Made by a program: the position numbers and the translations under genes. Under the pieces are notes generated by a model. It searched no databases, was not told where the DNA came from, and worked only from the letters and a program-made list of their open reading frames with translations. A DNA stretch of 64,000 bases from Meghimatium bilineatum (Eukaryota; Mollusca; Gastropoda; Stylommatophora; Philomycidae): assembly GCA_034231615.1 (NCBI GenBank), contig CM067298.1:52976883-53040882 (forward strand), read 5' to 3'. Of this stretch, positions 26,221 through 39,940 are shown piece by piece (the stretch's first letter is position 1; each line of letters begins with the position of its first letter).

Positions 26221-29200
26221 TTTTCTTTTTCAAACTTTTCAACACATCTCATAAATGTATCTACCGGTAGTTTATCATTAGAAATATATTTTTTTATTTT
26301 CATTTTCAAACTTTTCAACACATCTCATAAATGCATCTACCGGTAGATTATCACTAGAAATATTATTTTTTTGATTTTCTTTTTCAAACTTTTCAACACA
26401 TCTCATAAATGTATCTACGGTAGTTTATCATTAGAAATATATTTTTTTTATTTTGAAACTTTTCAACACATTTCATAAATGTATCTACCAGTAGTTTATC
26501 ATTAGAAATATATTTTTTTATTTTCTTTTTCAAACTTTTCAACACATCTCATAAATGTATCTACCGGTAGTTTATCATTAGAAATATATTTTTTTATTTT
26601 CTTTTTCAAACTTTTCAACACATCTCATAAATGTATCTACCGGTAGATTATCACTAGAAATATATGTTTTCATTTTCTTTTTCAAACTTTTCAACACATT
26701 TCATAAATGTATATAGTTTATCATAGGAAATATATTTTTTTTATTTTCTTTTTCAAACTTTTCAACATATTTCATAAATGTATCTAGTTTATCATTCGAA
26801 ATATATTTTTTTATTTTCTTTTTCAAACTTTTCAACACATCTCATAAATGTATCTACCGGTAGTTTATCATTAGAAATATATATTTTTATTTCATTTTTC
26901 AAACTTTTCAACACATCTCATAAATGTATCTACCTGTAGATTATCACTAGAAATATATCTTTTCATTTTCTTTTTCAAACTTTTCAACACATCTCATAAA
27001 TGTATCTACCAGTAGTTTATTATAAGAAATATATTTTTCATTTTCTTTTTCAAACTTTTCAACACATCTCATAAAAGTATCTACCGGTAGATTATCACTA
27101 AAAATATATCATTTCACTTTCTTTTTCAAACTTTTCAACATATTTCATAAATGTATATAGTTTATCACTAGAAATATATTTTTTGATTTCCTTTTTCAAA
27201 CTTTTCAACATATTTCATAAATGTATCTAGTTTATCATTAGAAATATATTTTTTTATTTTCTTTTTCAAACTTTTCAACACATCTCATAAATGTATCTAC
27301 CGGTAGTTTATCATTAGAAATATATTTTTTTATTTTCTTTTTCAAACTTTTCAACACATCTCATAAATGTATCTACCGGTAGTTTATCATTAGAAATATA
27401 TATTTTTATTTTATTTTTCAAACTTTTCAACACATCTCATAAATGTATCTACCTGTAGATTATCACTAGAAATATATCTTTTCATTTTCTTTTTCAAACT
27501 TTTCAACACATCTCATAAATGTATCTACCAGTAGTTTATTATAAGAAATATATTTTTCATTTTCTTTTTCAAATTTTTCAACATATTTCATAAATGTATA
27601 TAGTTTATCACTAGAAATATATTTTTTGATTTCCTGTTTCAAACTTTTCAACACATCTCATAAATGTATCTACCGGTAGTTTATCATTAGAAATATATTT
27701 TTTTATTTTCTTTTTCAAACTTTTCAACACATCTCATAAATGTATCTACCGGTAGATTATCACTAGAAATATATCTTTTCACTTTCTTTTTCAAACTTTT
27801 CAATACATTTCTTAAATGTATATAGTTTATCATTAGAAATATTTTTTTTTATTTTCTTGTTCAAACATTTCAACACATTTCATAAATGAATATAGTTTAT
27901 CATTAGAAATATATTTTTTTAAATTTCTTGTTCAAACTTTTCAACATATTTCATAAATGTATATAGTTTATCACTAGAAATATATTTTTTGATTTTTTTT
28001 TTTCAAACTTTTCAACACATCTCATAAATGTATCTACCAATAGTTTATCATTGGAAATATATTTTTTATATTGTCTTGTTCAAACATTTCAACATATTTC
28101 ATAAATGTATATAGTTTATCACTAGAAATATATTTTTTGATTGTCTTTTTCAAACTTTTCAGCACATCTCATAAATTGATTGTCAAATCATTAGAAATAT
28201 ATTTTTTTGATTTTCAAACTTTTCAACACATCTCATAAATGTATCTACCGGTAGATTATCACTAGAAATATATCTTTTCACGTTCTTTTTCAAACTTTTC
28301 AACACATTTCTTAAATGTATATAGTTTATCATTAGAAATATTATTTTTTTATTTTCTTGTTCAAACTTTTCAACACATTTCATAAATGAATATAGTTTAT
28401 CATTAGAAATATATTTTGTTTATTTTCTTGTCCAAACTTTTCAACATATTTCATAAATGTATATAGTTTATCACTAGAAATATATTTTTTGATTGTCTTT
28501 TTCAAACTTTTCAGCACATCTCATAAATGTATCAACCAGTAGTGTATCACTAGAAATATATTTTTTTATTTTCTTTTTCAAACTTTTCAACACTTCTCAT
28601 AAATGTATCTACCGGTAGTTTATCATTAGAAATATTATTTTTTTATTTTCTTGTTCAAACTTTTCAACACATTTCATAAATGAATATAGTTTATCATTAG
28701 AAATATATTTTGTTTATTTTCTTGTCCAAACTTTTCAACATATTTCATAAATGTATATAGTTTATCACTAGAAATATATTTTTTGATTGTCTTTTTCAAA
28801 CTTTTCAGCACATCTCATAAATGTATCAACCAGTAGTGTATCACTAGAAATATATTTTTTTATTTTCTTTTTCAAACTTTTCAACACTTCTCATAAATGT
28901 ATCTACCGGTAGTTTATCATTAGAAATATATTTTTTTATTTTCTTTTTCAATCTTTTCAACACATCTCATAAATGTATCTACCGGTAGATTATCACTAAA
29001 AATATATCTTTTCACTTTCTTTTTCAAACTTTTCAACACATCTCATAAATGTATCTACCGGTAGTTTATCATTAGAAATATATTTTTTTATTTTCTTTTT
29101 CAAACTTTTCAACACATCTCATAAATGCATCTACCGGTAGATTATCACTAGAAATATTATTTTTTTGATTTTCTTTTTCAAACTTTTCAACACATCTCAT

Positions 29201-32088
29201 AAATGTATCTACGGTAGTTTATCATTAGAAATATATTTTTTTTATTTTGAAACTTTTCAACACATTTCATAAATGTATCTACCAGTAGTTTATCATTAGA
29301 AATATATTTTTTTATTTTCTTTTTCAAACTTTTCAACACATCTCATAAATGTATCTACCGGTAGTTTATCATTAGAAATATATTTTTTTATTTTCTTTTT
29401 CAAACTTTTCAACACATCTCATAAATGTATCTACCGGTAGATTATCACTAGAAATATATGTTTTCATTTTCTTTTTCAAACTTTTCAACACATTTCATAA
29501 ATGTATATAGTTTATCATAGGAAATATATTTTTTTTATTTTCTTTTTCAAACTTTTCAACATATTTCATAAATGTATCTAGTTTATCATTCGAAATATAT
29601 TTTTTTATTTTCTTTTTCAAACTTTTCAACACATCTCATAAATGTATCTACCGGTAGTTTATCATTAGAAATATATATTTTTATTTCATTTTTCAAACTT
29701 TTCAACACATCTCATAAATGTATCTACCTGTAGATTATCACTAGAAATATATCTTTTCATTTTCTTTTTCAAACTTTTCAACACATCTCATAAATGTATC
29801 TACCAGTAGTTTATTATAAGAAATATATTTTTCATTTTCTTTTTCAAACTTTTCAACACATCTCATAAAAGTATCTACCGGTAGATTATCACTAAAAATA
29901 TATCATTTCACTTTCTTTTTCAAACTTTTCAACATATTTCATAAATGTATATAGTTTATCACTAGAAATATATTTTTTGATTTCCTTTTTCAAACTTTTC
30001 AACATATTTCATAAATGTATCTAGTTTATCATTAGAAATATATTTTTTTATTTTCTTTTTCAAACTTTTCAACACATCTCATAAATGTATCTACCGGTAG
30101 TTTATCATTAGAAATATATTTTTTTATTTTCTTTTTCAAACTTTTCAACACATCTCATAAATGTATCTACCGGTAGTTTATCATTAGAAATATATATTTT
30201 TATTTTATTTTTCAAACTTTTCAACACATCTCATAAATGTATCTACCTGTAGATTATCACTAGAAATATATCTTTTCATTTTCTTTTTCAAACTTTTCAA
30301 CACATCTCATAAATGTATCTACCAGTAGTTTATTATAAGAAATATATTTTTCATTTTCTTTTTCAAATTTTTCAACATATTTCATAAATGTATATAGTTT
30401 ATCACTAGAAATATATTTTTTGATTTCCTGTTTCAAACTTTTCAACACATCTCATAAATGTATCTACCGGTAGTTTATCATTAGAAATATATTTTTTTAT
30501 TTTCTTTTTCAAACTTTTCAACACATCTCATAAATGTATCTACCGGTAGATTATCACTAGAAATATATCTTTTCACTTTCTTTTTCAAACTTTTCAATAC
30601 ATTTCTTAAATGTATATAGTTTATCATTAGAAATATTTTTTTTTATTTTCTTGTTCAAACATTTCAACACATTTCATAAATGAATATAGTTTATCATTAG
30701 AAATATATTTTTTTAAATTTCTTGTTCAAACTTTTCAACATATTTCATAAATGTATATAGTTTATCACTAGAAATATATTTTTTGATTTTTTTTTTTCAA
30801 ACTTTTCAACACATCTCATAAATGTATCTACCAATAGTTTATCATTGGAAATATATTTTTTATATTGTCTTGTTCAAACATTTCAACATATTTCATAAAT
30901 GTATATAGTTTATCACTAGAAATATATTTTTTGATTGTCTTTTTCAAACTTTTCAGCACATCTCATAAATTGATTGTCAAATCATTAGAAATATATTTTT
31001 TTGATTTTCAAACTTTTCAACACATCTCATAAATGTATCTACCGGTAGATTATCACTAGAAATATATCTTTTCACGTTCTTTTTCAAACTTTTCAACACA
31101 TTTCTTAAATGTATATAGTTTATCATTAGAAATATTATTTTTTTATTTTCTTGTTCAAACTTTTCAACACATTTCATAAATGAATATAGTTTATCATTAG
31201 AAATATATTTTGTTTATTTTCTTGTCCAAACTTTTCAACATATTTCATAAATGTATATAGTTTATCACTAGAAATATATTTTTTGATTGTCTTTTTCAAA
31301 CTTTTCAGCACATCTCATAAATGTATCAACCAGTAGTGTATCACTAGAAATATATTTTTTTATTTTCTTTTTCAAACTTTTCAACACTTCTCATAAATGT
31401 ATCTACCGGTAGTTTATCATTAGAAATATTATTTTTTTATTTTCTTGTTCAAACTTTTCAACACATTTCATAAATGAATATAGTTTATCATTAGAAATAT
31501 ATTTTGTTTATTTTCTTGTCCAAACTTTTCAACATATTTCATAAATGTATATAGTTTATCACTAGAAATATATTTTTTGATTGTCTTTTTCAAACTTTTC
31601 AGCACATCTCATAAATGTATCAACCAGTAGTGTATCACTAGAAATATATTTTTTTATTTTCTTTTTCAAACTTTTCAACACTTCTCATAAATGTATCTAC
31701 CGGTAGTTTATCATTAGAAATATATTTTTTTATTTTCTTTTTCAATCTTTTCAACACATCTCATAAATGTATCTACCGGTAGATTATCACTAAAAATATA
31801 TCTTTTCACTTTCTTTTTCAAACTTTTCAACACATCTCATAAATGTATCTACCGGTAGTTTATCATTAGAAATATATTTTTTTATTTTCTTTTTCAAACT
31901 TTTCAACACATCTCATAAATGCATCTACCGGTAGATTATCACTAGAAATATTATTTTTTTGATTTTCTTTTTCAAACTTTTCAACACATCTCATAAATGT
32001 ATCTACGGTAGTTTATCATTAGAAATATATTTTTTTTATTTTGAAACTTTTCAACACATTTCATAAATGTATCTACCAGTAGTTTATT
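26221..32088. repeat. Tandem duplication, 2,794-bp period
   Basis: Many landmarks recur 2,794 bp apart: the CAATAC variant at 27801 and 30595, the ACCAGTAG at 26487 and 29281, and whole open frames at 27466 and 30260 and at 28183 and 30977. Similarity starts near 26,221/29,015 and stops near 29,294/32,088. One visible difference is CATTTTC near 26,300 against CTTTTTC in the copy. The near identity over 2.8 kb suggests a recent event. Confidence 0.88.
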
Positions 32089-35000
32089 ATAAGAAATATA
32101 TTTTTTCATTTTCTTTTTCAAACTTTTCAACACATCTCATAAATGTATCTACCGGTAGATTATCACTAAAAATATATCTTTTCACTTTCTTTTTCAAACT
32201 TTTCAACATATTTCATAAATGTATATAGTTTATCACTAGAAATATATTTTTTGATTTCCTTTTTCAAACTTTTCAACACATCTCATAAATGTATCTACCG
32301 GTAGTTTATCATTAGAATTATAATTTTTTATTTTTTTTGCAAACTTTTCAACATATTTCATAAATGTATCTAGTTTATCATTAGAAATATATTTTTTTAT
32401 TTTCTTTTTCAAACTTTTCAACACATCTCATAAATGTATCTACCGGTAGTTTATCATTAGAAATATATTTTTTTATTTTCTTTTTCAAACTTTTCAACAC
32501 ATCTCATAAATGTATCTACCGGTAGTTTATCATTAGAAATATATTTTTTTATTTTCTTTTTCAAACTTTTCAACACATCTCATAAATGTATCTACCGGTA
32601 GATTATCACTAGAAATATATGTTTTCATTTTCTTTTTTAAACTTTTCAACACATTTCATAAATGTATATAGTTTATCATAGGAAATATATTTTTTTTATT
32701 TTCTTTTTTAAACTTTTCAACATATTTCATAAATGTATCTAGTTTATCATTCGAAATATATTTTTTTATTTTCTTTTTCAAACTTTTCAACACATCTCAT
32801 AAATGTATCTACCGGTAGTTTATCATTAGAAATATATTTTTTTATTTTTTTTCTTTTTCAAACTTTTCAACACATCTCATAAATGTATCTACCGGTAGTT
32901 TATCATTAGAAATATATTTTTTGATTTCCTTTTTCAAACTTTTCAACACATCTCATAAATGTATCTACCTGTAGATTATCACTAGAAATATATCTTTTCA
33001 TTTTCTTTTTCAAACTTTTCAACACATCTCATAAATGTATCTACCAGTAGTTTATTATAAGAAATATATTTTTCATTTTCTTTTTCAAACTTTTCAACAC
33101 ATCTCATAAATGTATCTACCGGTAGATTATCACTAAAAATATATCTTTTCACTTTCTTTTTCAAACTTTTCAACATATTTCATAAATGTATATAGTTTAT
33201 CACTAGAAATATATTTTTTGATTTCCTTTTTCAAACTTTTCAACACATCTCATAAATGTATCTACCGGTAGTTTATCATTAGAAATATATTTTTTTATTT
33301 TCTTTTTCAAACTTTTCAACATATTTCATAAATGTATCTAGTTTATCATTAGAAATATATTTTTTTATTTTCTTTTTCAAACTTTTCAACACATCTCATA
33401 AATGTATCTACCGGTAGTTTATCATTAGAAATATATTTTTTTATTTTCTTTTTCAAACTTTTCAACACATCTCATAAATGTATCTACCGGTAGTTTATCA
33501 TTAGAAATATATTTTTTTATTTTCTTTTTCAAACTTTTCAACACATCTCATAAATGTATCTACCGGTAGATTATCACTAGAAATATATGTTTTCATTTTC
33601 TTTTTCAAACTTTTCAACACATTTCATAAATGTATATAGTTTATCATAGGAAATATATTTTTTTTATTTTCTTTTTTAAACTTTTCAACATATTTCATAA
33701 ATGTATCTAGTTTATCATTCGAAATATATTTTTTTATTTTCTTTTTCAAACTTTTCAACACATCTCATAAATGTATCTACCGGTAGTTTATCATTAGAAA
33801 TATATTTTTTTATTTTCTTTTTCAAACTTTTCAACACATCTCATAAATGTATCTACCGGTAGATTATCACTAGAAATATATGTTTTCATTTTCTTTTTCA
33901 AACTTTTCAACACATTTCATAAATGTATATAGTTTATCATAGGAAATATATTTTTTTTATTTTCTTTTTCAAACTTTTCAACATATTTCATAAATGTATC
34001 TAGTTTATCATTCGAAATATATTTTTTTATTTTCTTTTTCAAACTTTTCAACACATCTCATAAATGTATCTACCGGTAGTTTATCATTAGAAATATATAT
34101 TTTTATTTCATTTTTCAAACTTTTCAACACATCTCATAAATGTATCTACCTGTAGATTATCACTAGAAATATATCTTTTCATTTTCTTTTTCAAACTTTT
34201 CAACACATCTCATAAATGTATCTACCAGTAGTTTATTATAAGAAATATATTTTTCATTTTCTTTTTCAAACTTTTCAACACATCTCATAAAAGTATCTAC
34301 CGGTAGATTATCACTAAAAATATATCATTTCACTTTCTTTTTCAAACTTTTCAACATATTTCATAAATGTATATAGTTTATCACTAGAAATATATTTTTT
34401 GATTTCCTTTTTCAAACTTTTCAACATATTTCATAAATGTATCTAGTTTATCATTAGAAATATATTTTTTTATTTTCTTTTTCAAACTTTTCAACACATC
34501 TCATAAATGTATCTACCGGTAGTTTATCATTAGAAATATATTTTTTTATTTTCTTTTTCAAACTTTTCAACACATCTCATAAATGTATCTACCGGTAGTT
34601 TATCATTAGAAATATATATTTTTATTTTATTTTTCAAACTTTTCAACACATCTCATAAATGTATCTACCTGTAGATTATCACTAGAAATATATCTTTTCA
34701 TTTTCTTTTTCAAACTTTTCAACACATCTCATAAATGTATCTACCAGTAGTTTATTATAAGAAATATATTTTTCATTTTCTTTTTCAAATTTTTCAACAT
34801 ATTTCATAAATGTATATAGTTTATCACTAGAAATATATTTTTTGATTTCCTGTTTCAAACTTTTCAACACATCTCATAAATGTATCTACCGGTAGTTTAT
34901 CATTAGAAATATATTTTTTTATTTTCTTTTTCAAACTTTTCAACACATCTCATAAATGTATCTACCGGTAGATTATCACTAGAAATATATCTTTTCACTT

Positions 35001-38000
35001 TCTTTTTCAAACTTTTCAATACATTTCTTAAATGTATATAGTTTATCATTAGAAATATTTTTTTTTATTTTCTTGTTCAAACATTTCAACACATTTCATA
35101 AATGAATATAGTTTATCATTAGAAATATATTTTTTTAAATTTCTTGTTCAAACTTTTCAACATATTTCATAAATGTATATAGTTTATCACTAGAAATATA
35201 TTTTTTGATTTTTTTTTTTCAAACTTTTCAACACATCTCATAAATGTATCTACCAATAGTTTATCATTGGAAATATATTTTTTATATTGTCTTGTTCAAA
35301 CATTTCAACATATTTCATAAATGTATATAGTTTATCACTAGAAATATATTTTTTGATTGTCTTTTTCAAACTTTTCAGCACATCTCATAAATTGATTGTC
35401 AAATCATTAGAAATATATTTTTTTGATTTTCAAACTTTTCAACACATCTCATAAATGTATCTACCGGTAGATTATCACTAGAAATATATCTTTTCACGTT
35501 CTTTTTCAAACTTTTCAACACATTTCTTAAATGTATATAGTTTATCATTAGAAATATTATTTTTTTATTTTCTTGTTCAAACTTTTCAACACATTTCATA
35601 AATGAATATAGTTTATCATTAGAAATATATTTTGTTTATTTTCTTGTCCAAACTTTTCAACATATTTCATAAATGTATATAGTTTATCACTAGAAATATA
35701 TTTTTTGATTGTCTTTTTCAAACTTTTCAGCACATCTCATAAATGTATCAACCAGTAGTGTATCACTAGAAATATATTTTTTTATTTTCTTTTTCAAACT
35801 TTTCAACACTTCTCATAAATGTATCTACCGGTAGTTTATCATTAGAAATATTATTTTTTTATTTTCTTGTTCAAACTTTTCAACACATTTCATAAATGAA
35901 TATAGTTTATCATTAGAAATATATTTTGTTTATTTTCTTGTCCAAACTTTTCAACATATTTCATAAATGTATATAGTTTATCACTAGAAATATATTTTTT
36001 GATTGTCTTTTTCAAACTTTTCAGCACATCTCATAAATGTATCAACCAGTAGTGTATCACTAGAAATATATTTTTTTATTTTCTTTTTCAAACTTTTCAA
36101 CACTTCTCATAAATGTATCTACCGGTAGTTTATCATTAGAAATATATTTTTTTATTTTCTTTTTCAATCTTTTCAACACATCTCATAAATGTATCTACCG
36201 GTAGATTATCACTAAAAATATATCTTTTCACTTTCTTTTTCAAACTTTTCAACACATCTCATAAATGTATCTACCGGTAGTTTATCATTAGAAATATATT
36301 TTTTTATTTTCTTTTTCAAACTTTTCAACACATCTCATAAATGCATCTACCGGTAGATTATCACTAGAAATATTATTTTTTTGATTTTCTTTTTCAAACT
36401 TTTCAACACATCTCATAAATGTATCTACGGTAGTTTATCATTAGAAATATATTTTTTTTATTTTGAAACTTTTCAACACATTTCATAAATGTATCTACCA
36501 GTAGTTTATTATAAGAAATATATTTTTTCATTTTCTTTTTCAAACTTTTCAACACATCTCATAAATGTATCTACCGGTAGATTATCACTAAAAATATATC
36601 TTTTCACTTTCTTTTTCAAACTTTTCAACATATTTCATAAATGTATATAGTTTATCACTAGAAATATATTTTTTGATTTCCTTTTTCAAACTTTTCAACA
36701 CATCTCATAAATGTATCTACCGGTAGTTTATCATTAGAATTATAATTTTTTATTTTTTTTGCAAACTTTTCAACATATTTCATAAATGTATCTAGTTTAT
36801 CATTAGAAATATATTTTTTTATTTTCTTTTTCAAACTTTTCAACACATCTCATAAATGTATCTACCGGTAGTTTATCATTAGAAATATATTTTTTTATTT
36901 TCTTTTTCAAACTTTTCAACACATCTCATAAATGTATCTACCGGTAGTTTATCATTAGAAATATATTTTTTTATTTTCTTTTTCAAACTTTTCAACACAT
37001 CTCATAAATGTATCTACCGGTAGATTATCACTAGAAATATATGTTTTCATTTTCTTTTTTAAACTTTTCAACACATTTCATAAATGTATATAGTTTATCA
37101 TAGGAAATATATTTTTTTTATTTTCTTTTTTAAACTTTTCAACATATTTCATAAATGTATCTAGTTTATCATTCGAAATATATTTTTTTATTTTCTTTTT
37201 CAAACTTTTCAACACATCTCATAAATGTATCTACCGGTAGTTTATCATTAGAAATATATTTTTTTATTTTTTTTCTTTTTCAAACTTTTCAACACATCTC
37301 ATAAATGTATCTACCGGTAGTTTATCATTAGAAATATATTTTTTGATTTGCTTTTTCAAACTTTTCAACACATCTCATAAATGTATCTACCTGTAGATTA
37401 TCACTAGAAATATATCTTTTCATTTTCTTTTTCAAACTTTTCAACACATCTCATAAATGTATCTACCAGTAGTTTATTATAAGAAATATATTTTTCATTT
37501 TCTTTTTCAAACTTTTCAACACATCTCATAAATGTATCTACCGGTAGATTATCACTAAAAATATATCTTTTCACTTTCTTTTTCAAACTTTTCAACATAT
37601 TTCATAAATGTATATAGTTTATCACTAGAAATATATTTTTTGATTTCCTTTTTCAAACTTTTCAACACATCTCATAAATGTATCTACCGGTAGTTTATCA
37701 TTAGAAATATATTTTTTTATTTTCTTTTTCAAACTTTTCAACATATTTCATAAATGTATCTAGTTTATCATTAGAAATATATTTTTTTATTTTCTTTTTC
37801 AAACTTTTCAACACATCTCATAAATGTATCTACCGGTAGTTTATCATTAGAAATATATTTTTTTATTTTCTTTTTCAAACTTTTCAACACATCTCATAAA
37901 TGTATCTACCGGTAGTTTATCATTAGAAATATATTTTTTTATTTTCTTTTTCAAACTTTTCAACACATCTCATAAATGTATCTACCGGTAGATTATCACT

Positions 38001-38225
38001 AGAAATATATGTTTTCATTTTCTTTTTCAAACTTTTCAACACATTTCATAAATGTATATAGTTTATCATAGGAAATATATTTTTTTTATTTTCTTTTTTA
38101 AACTTTTCAACATATTTCATAAATGTATCTAGTTTATCATTCGAAATATATTTTTTTATTTTCTTTTTCAAACTTTTCAACACATCTCATAAATGTATCT
38201 ACCGGTAGTTTATCATTAGAAATAT
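29300..38225. repeat. Tandem duplication, 4,422-bp period
   Basis: Landmarks recur 4,422 bp apart across about 4.5 kb: open frames at 30260/34682, 30977/35399, 32236/36658 and 32982/37404, and the unusual TTTTTTTTGCAAAC linker near 32,338 and 36,760. Breakpoints are near 29,300/33,722 on the left and 33,803/38,225 on the right. A visible difference is GATTTCC near 32,925 against GATTTGC near 37,347. This event copied a block that already held the second copy of the 2,794-bp duplication, so it is the younger of the two. Confidence 0.86.
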
Positions 38226-38969
38226 ATATTTTTATTTTCTTTTTCAAACTTTTCAACACATCTCATAAATGTATCTACCTGTAGATTATCACTAGAAATA
38301 TATCTTTTCATTTTCTTTTTCAAACTTTTCAACACATCTCATAAATGTATCTACCAGTAGTTTATTATAAGAAATATATTTTTCATTTTCTTTTTCAAAC
38401 TTTTCAACACATCTCATAAATGTATCTACCGGTAGTTTATCATTAGAAATATATTTTTTTATTTTCTTTTTCAAACTTTTCAACATATTTCATAAATGTA
38501 TCTAGTTTATCATTAGAAATATATTTTTTTTTTTTCTTTTTCAAACTTTTCAACACATCTCATAAATGTATCTACCGGTAGTTTATCATTAGAAATATAT
38601 TTTTTTATTTTCTTTTTCAAACTTTTCAACATATTTCATAAATGTATCTAGTTTATCATTAGAAATATATTTTTTTATTTTCTTTTTCAAACTTTTCAAC
38701 ACATCTCATAAATGTATCTACCGGTAGTTTATCATTAGAAATATATTTTTTTATTTTCTTTTTCAAACTTTTCAACACATCTCATAAATGTATCTACCGG
38801 TAGATTATCACTAGAAATATATGTTTTCATTTTCTTTTTCAAACTTTTCAACACATTTCATAAATGTATATAGTTTATCATAGGAAATATATTTTTTTTA
38901 TTTTCTTTTTCAAACTTTTCAACATATTTCATAAATCTATATAGTTTATCACTAGAAATATATTTTTTT

Positions 38970-39940
38970 ATTTTCTTTTTCAAACTTTTCAACACTTCTC
39001 ATAAATGTATCTACCAGTAGTTTATCATTAGAAATATATTTTTTTATTTTCTTTTTCAATCTTTTCAACACATCTCATAAATGTATCTACCTGTAGACTA
39101 TCACTAGAAATATATCTTTTCATTTTATTTCTCAAACTTTTCAACACATTTCTTAAATGCATATAGTTTATCATTAGAAATATTATTTTTTTTATTTTCT
39201 TGTTCAAACTTTTCAACATTTTTCATAAATGTATATAGTTTATCACTAGAAATATATTTTTTGATTTTATTTTTTAAACTTTTCAACACTTCTCATAAAT
39301 GTATCTACCGGTAGTTTATCATTAGAAATATATTTTTTGATTTTCTTTTTCAAACTTTTCAACACTTCTCATAAATGTATCTACCGGTAGTTTATCATTA
39401 GAAATATATTTTTTTATTTTCTTTTTCAAACTTTTCAACACTTCGCATAAATGTATCTACCGGTAGTTTATCATTAGAAATATATTTTTTTATTTTCTTT
39501 TTCAATCTTTTCAACACATCTCATAAATGTATCTACCTGTAGACTATCACTAGAAATATATCTTTTCATTTTATTTCTCAAACTTTTCAACACATTTCTT
39601 AAATGCATATAGTTTATCATTAGAAATATTATTTTTTTTATTTTCTTGTTCAAACTTTTCAACATTTTTCATAAATGTATATAGTTTATCACTAGAAATA
39701 TATTTTTTGATTTTATTTTTTAAACTTTTCAACACTTCTCATAAATGTATCTACCGGTAGTTTATCATTAGAAATATATTTTTTGATTTTCTTTTTCAAA
39801 CTTTTCAACACTTCTCATAAATGTATCTACCGGTAGTTTATCATTAGAAATATATTTTTTTATTTTCTTTTTCAAACTTTTCAACACTTCTCATAAATGT
39901 ATCTACCGGTAGTTTATCATTAGAAATATATTTTTTTATT
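38970..39940. repeat. 446-bp tandem duplication, related block near 41.9 kb
   Basis: A six-monomer block carrying CTGTAGACTATCAC and TTTTATTTCTCAAAC recurs with landmarks at 39028 and 39474 (446 bp apart). A CTTCGCAT/CTTCTCAT difference separates the copies near 39,444. The same block appears again with its landmark at 41910, 2,436 bp further on, showing dispersal within the array as well as tandem copying. Confidence 0.8.
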
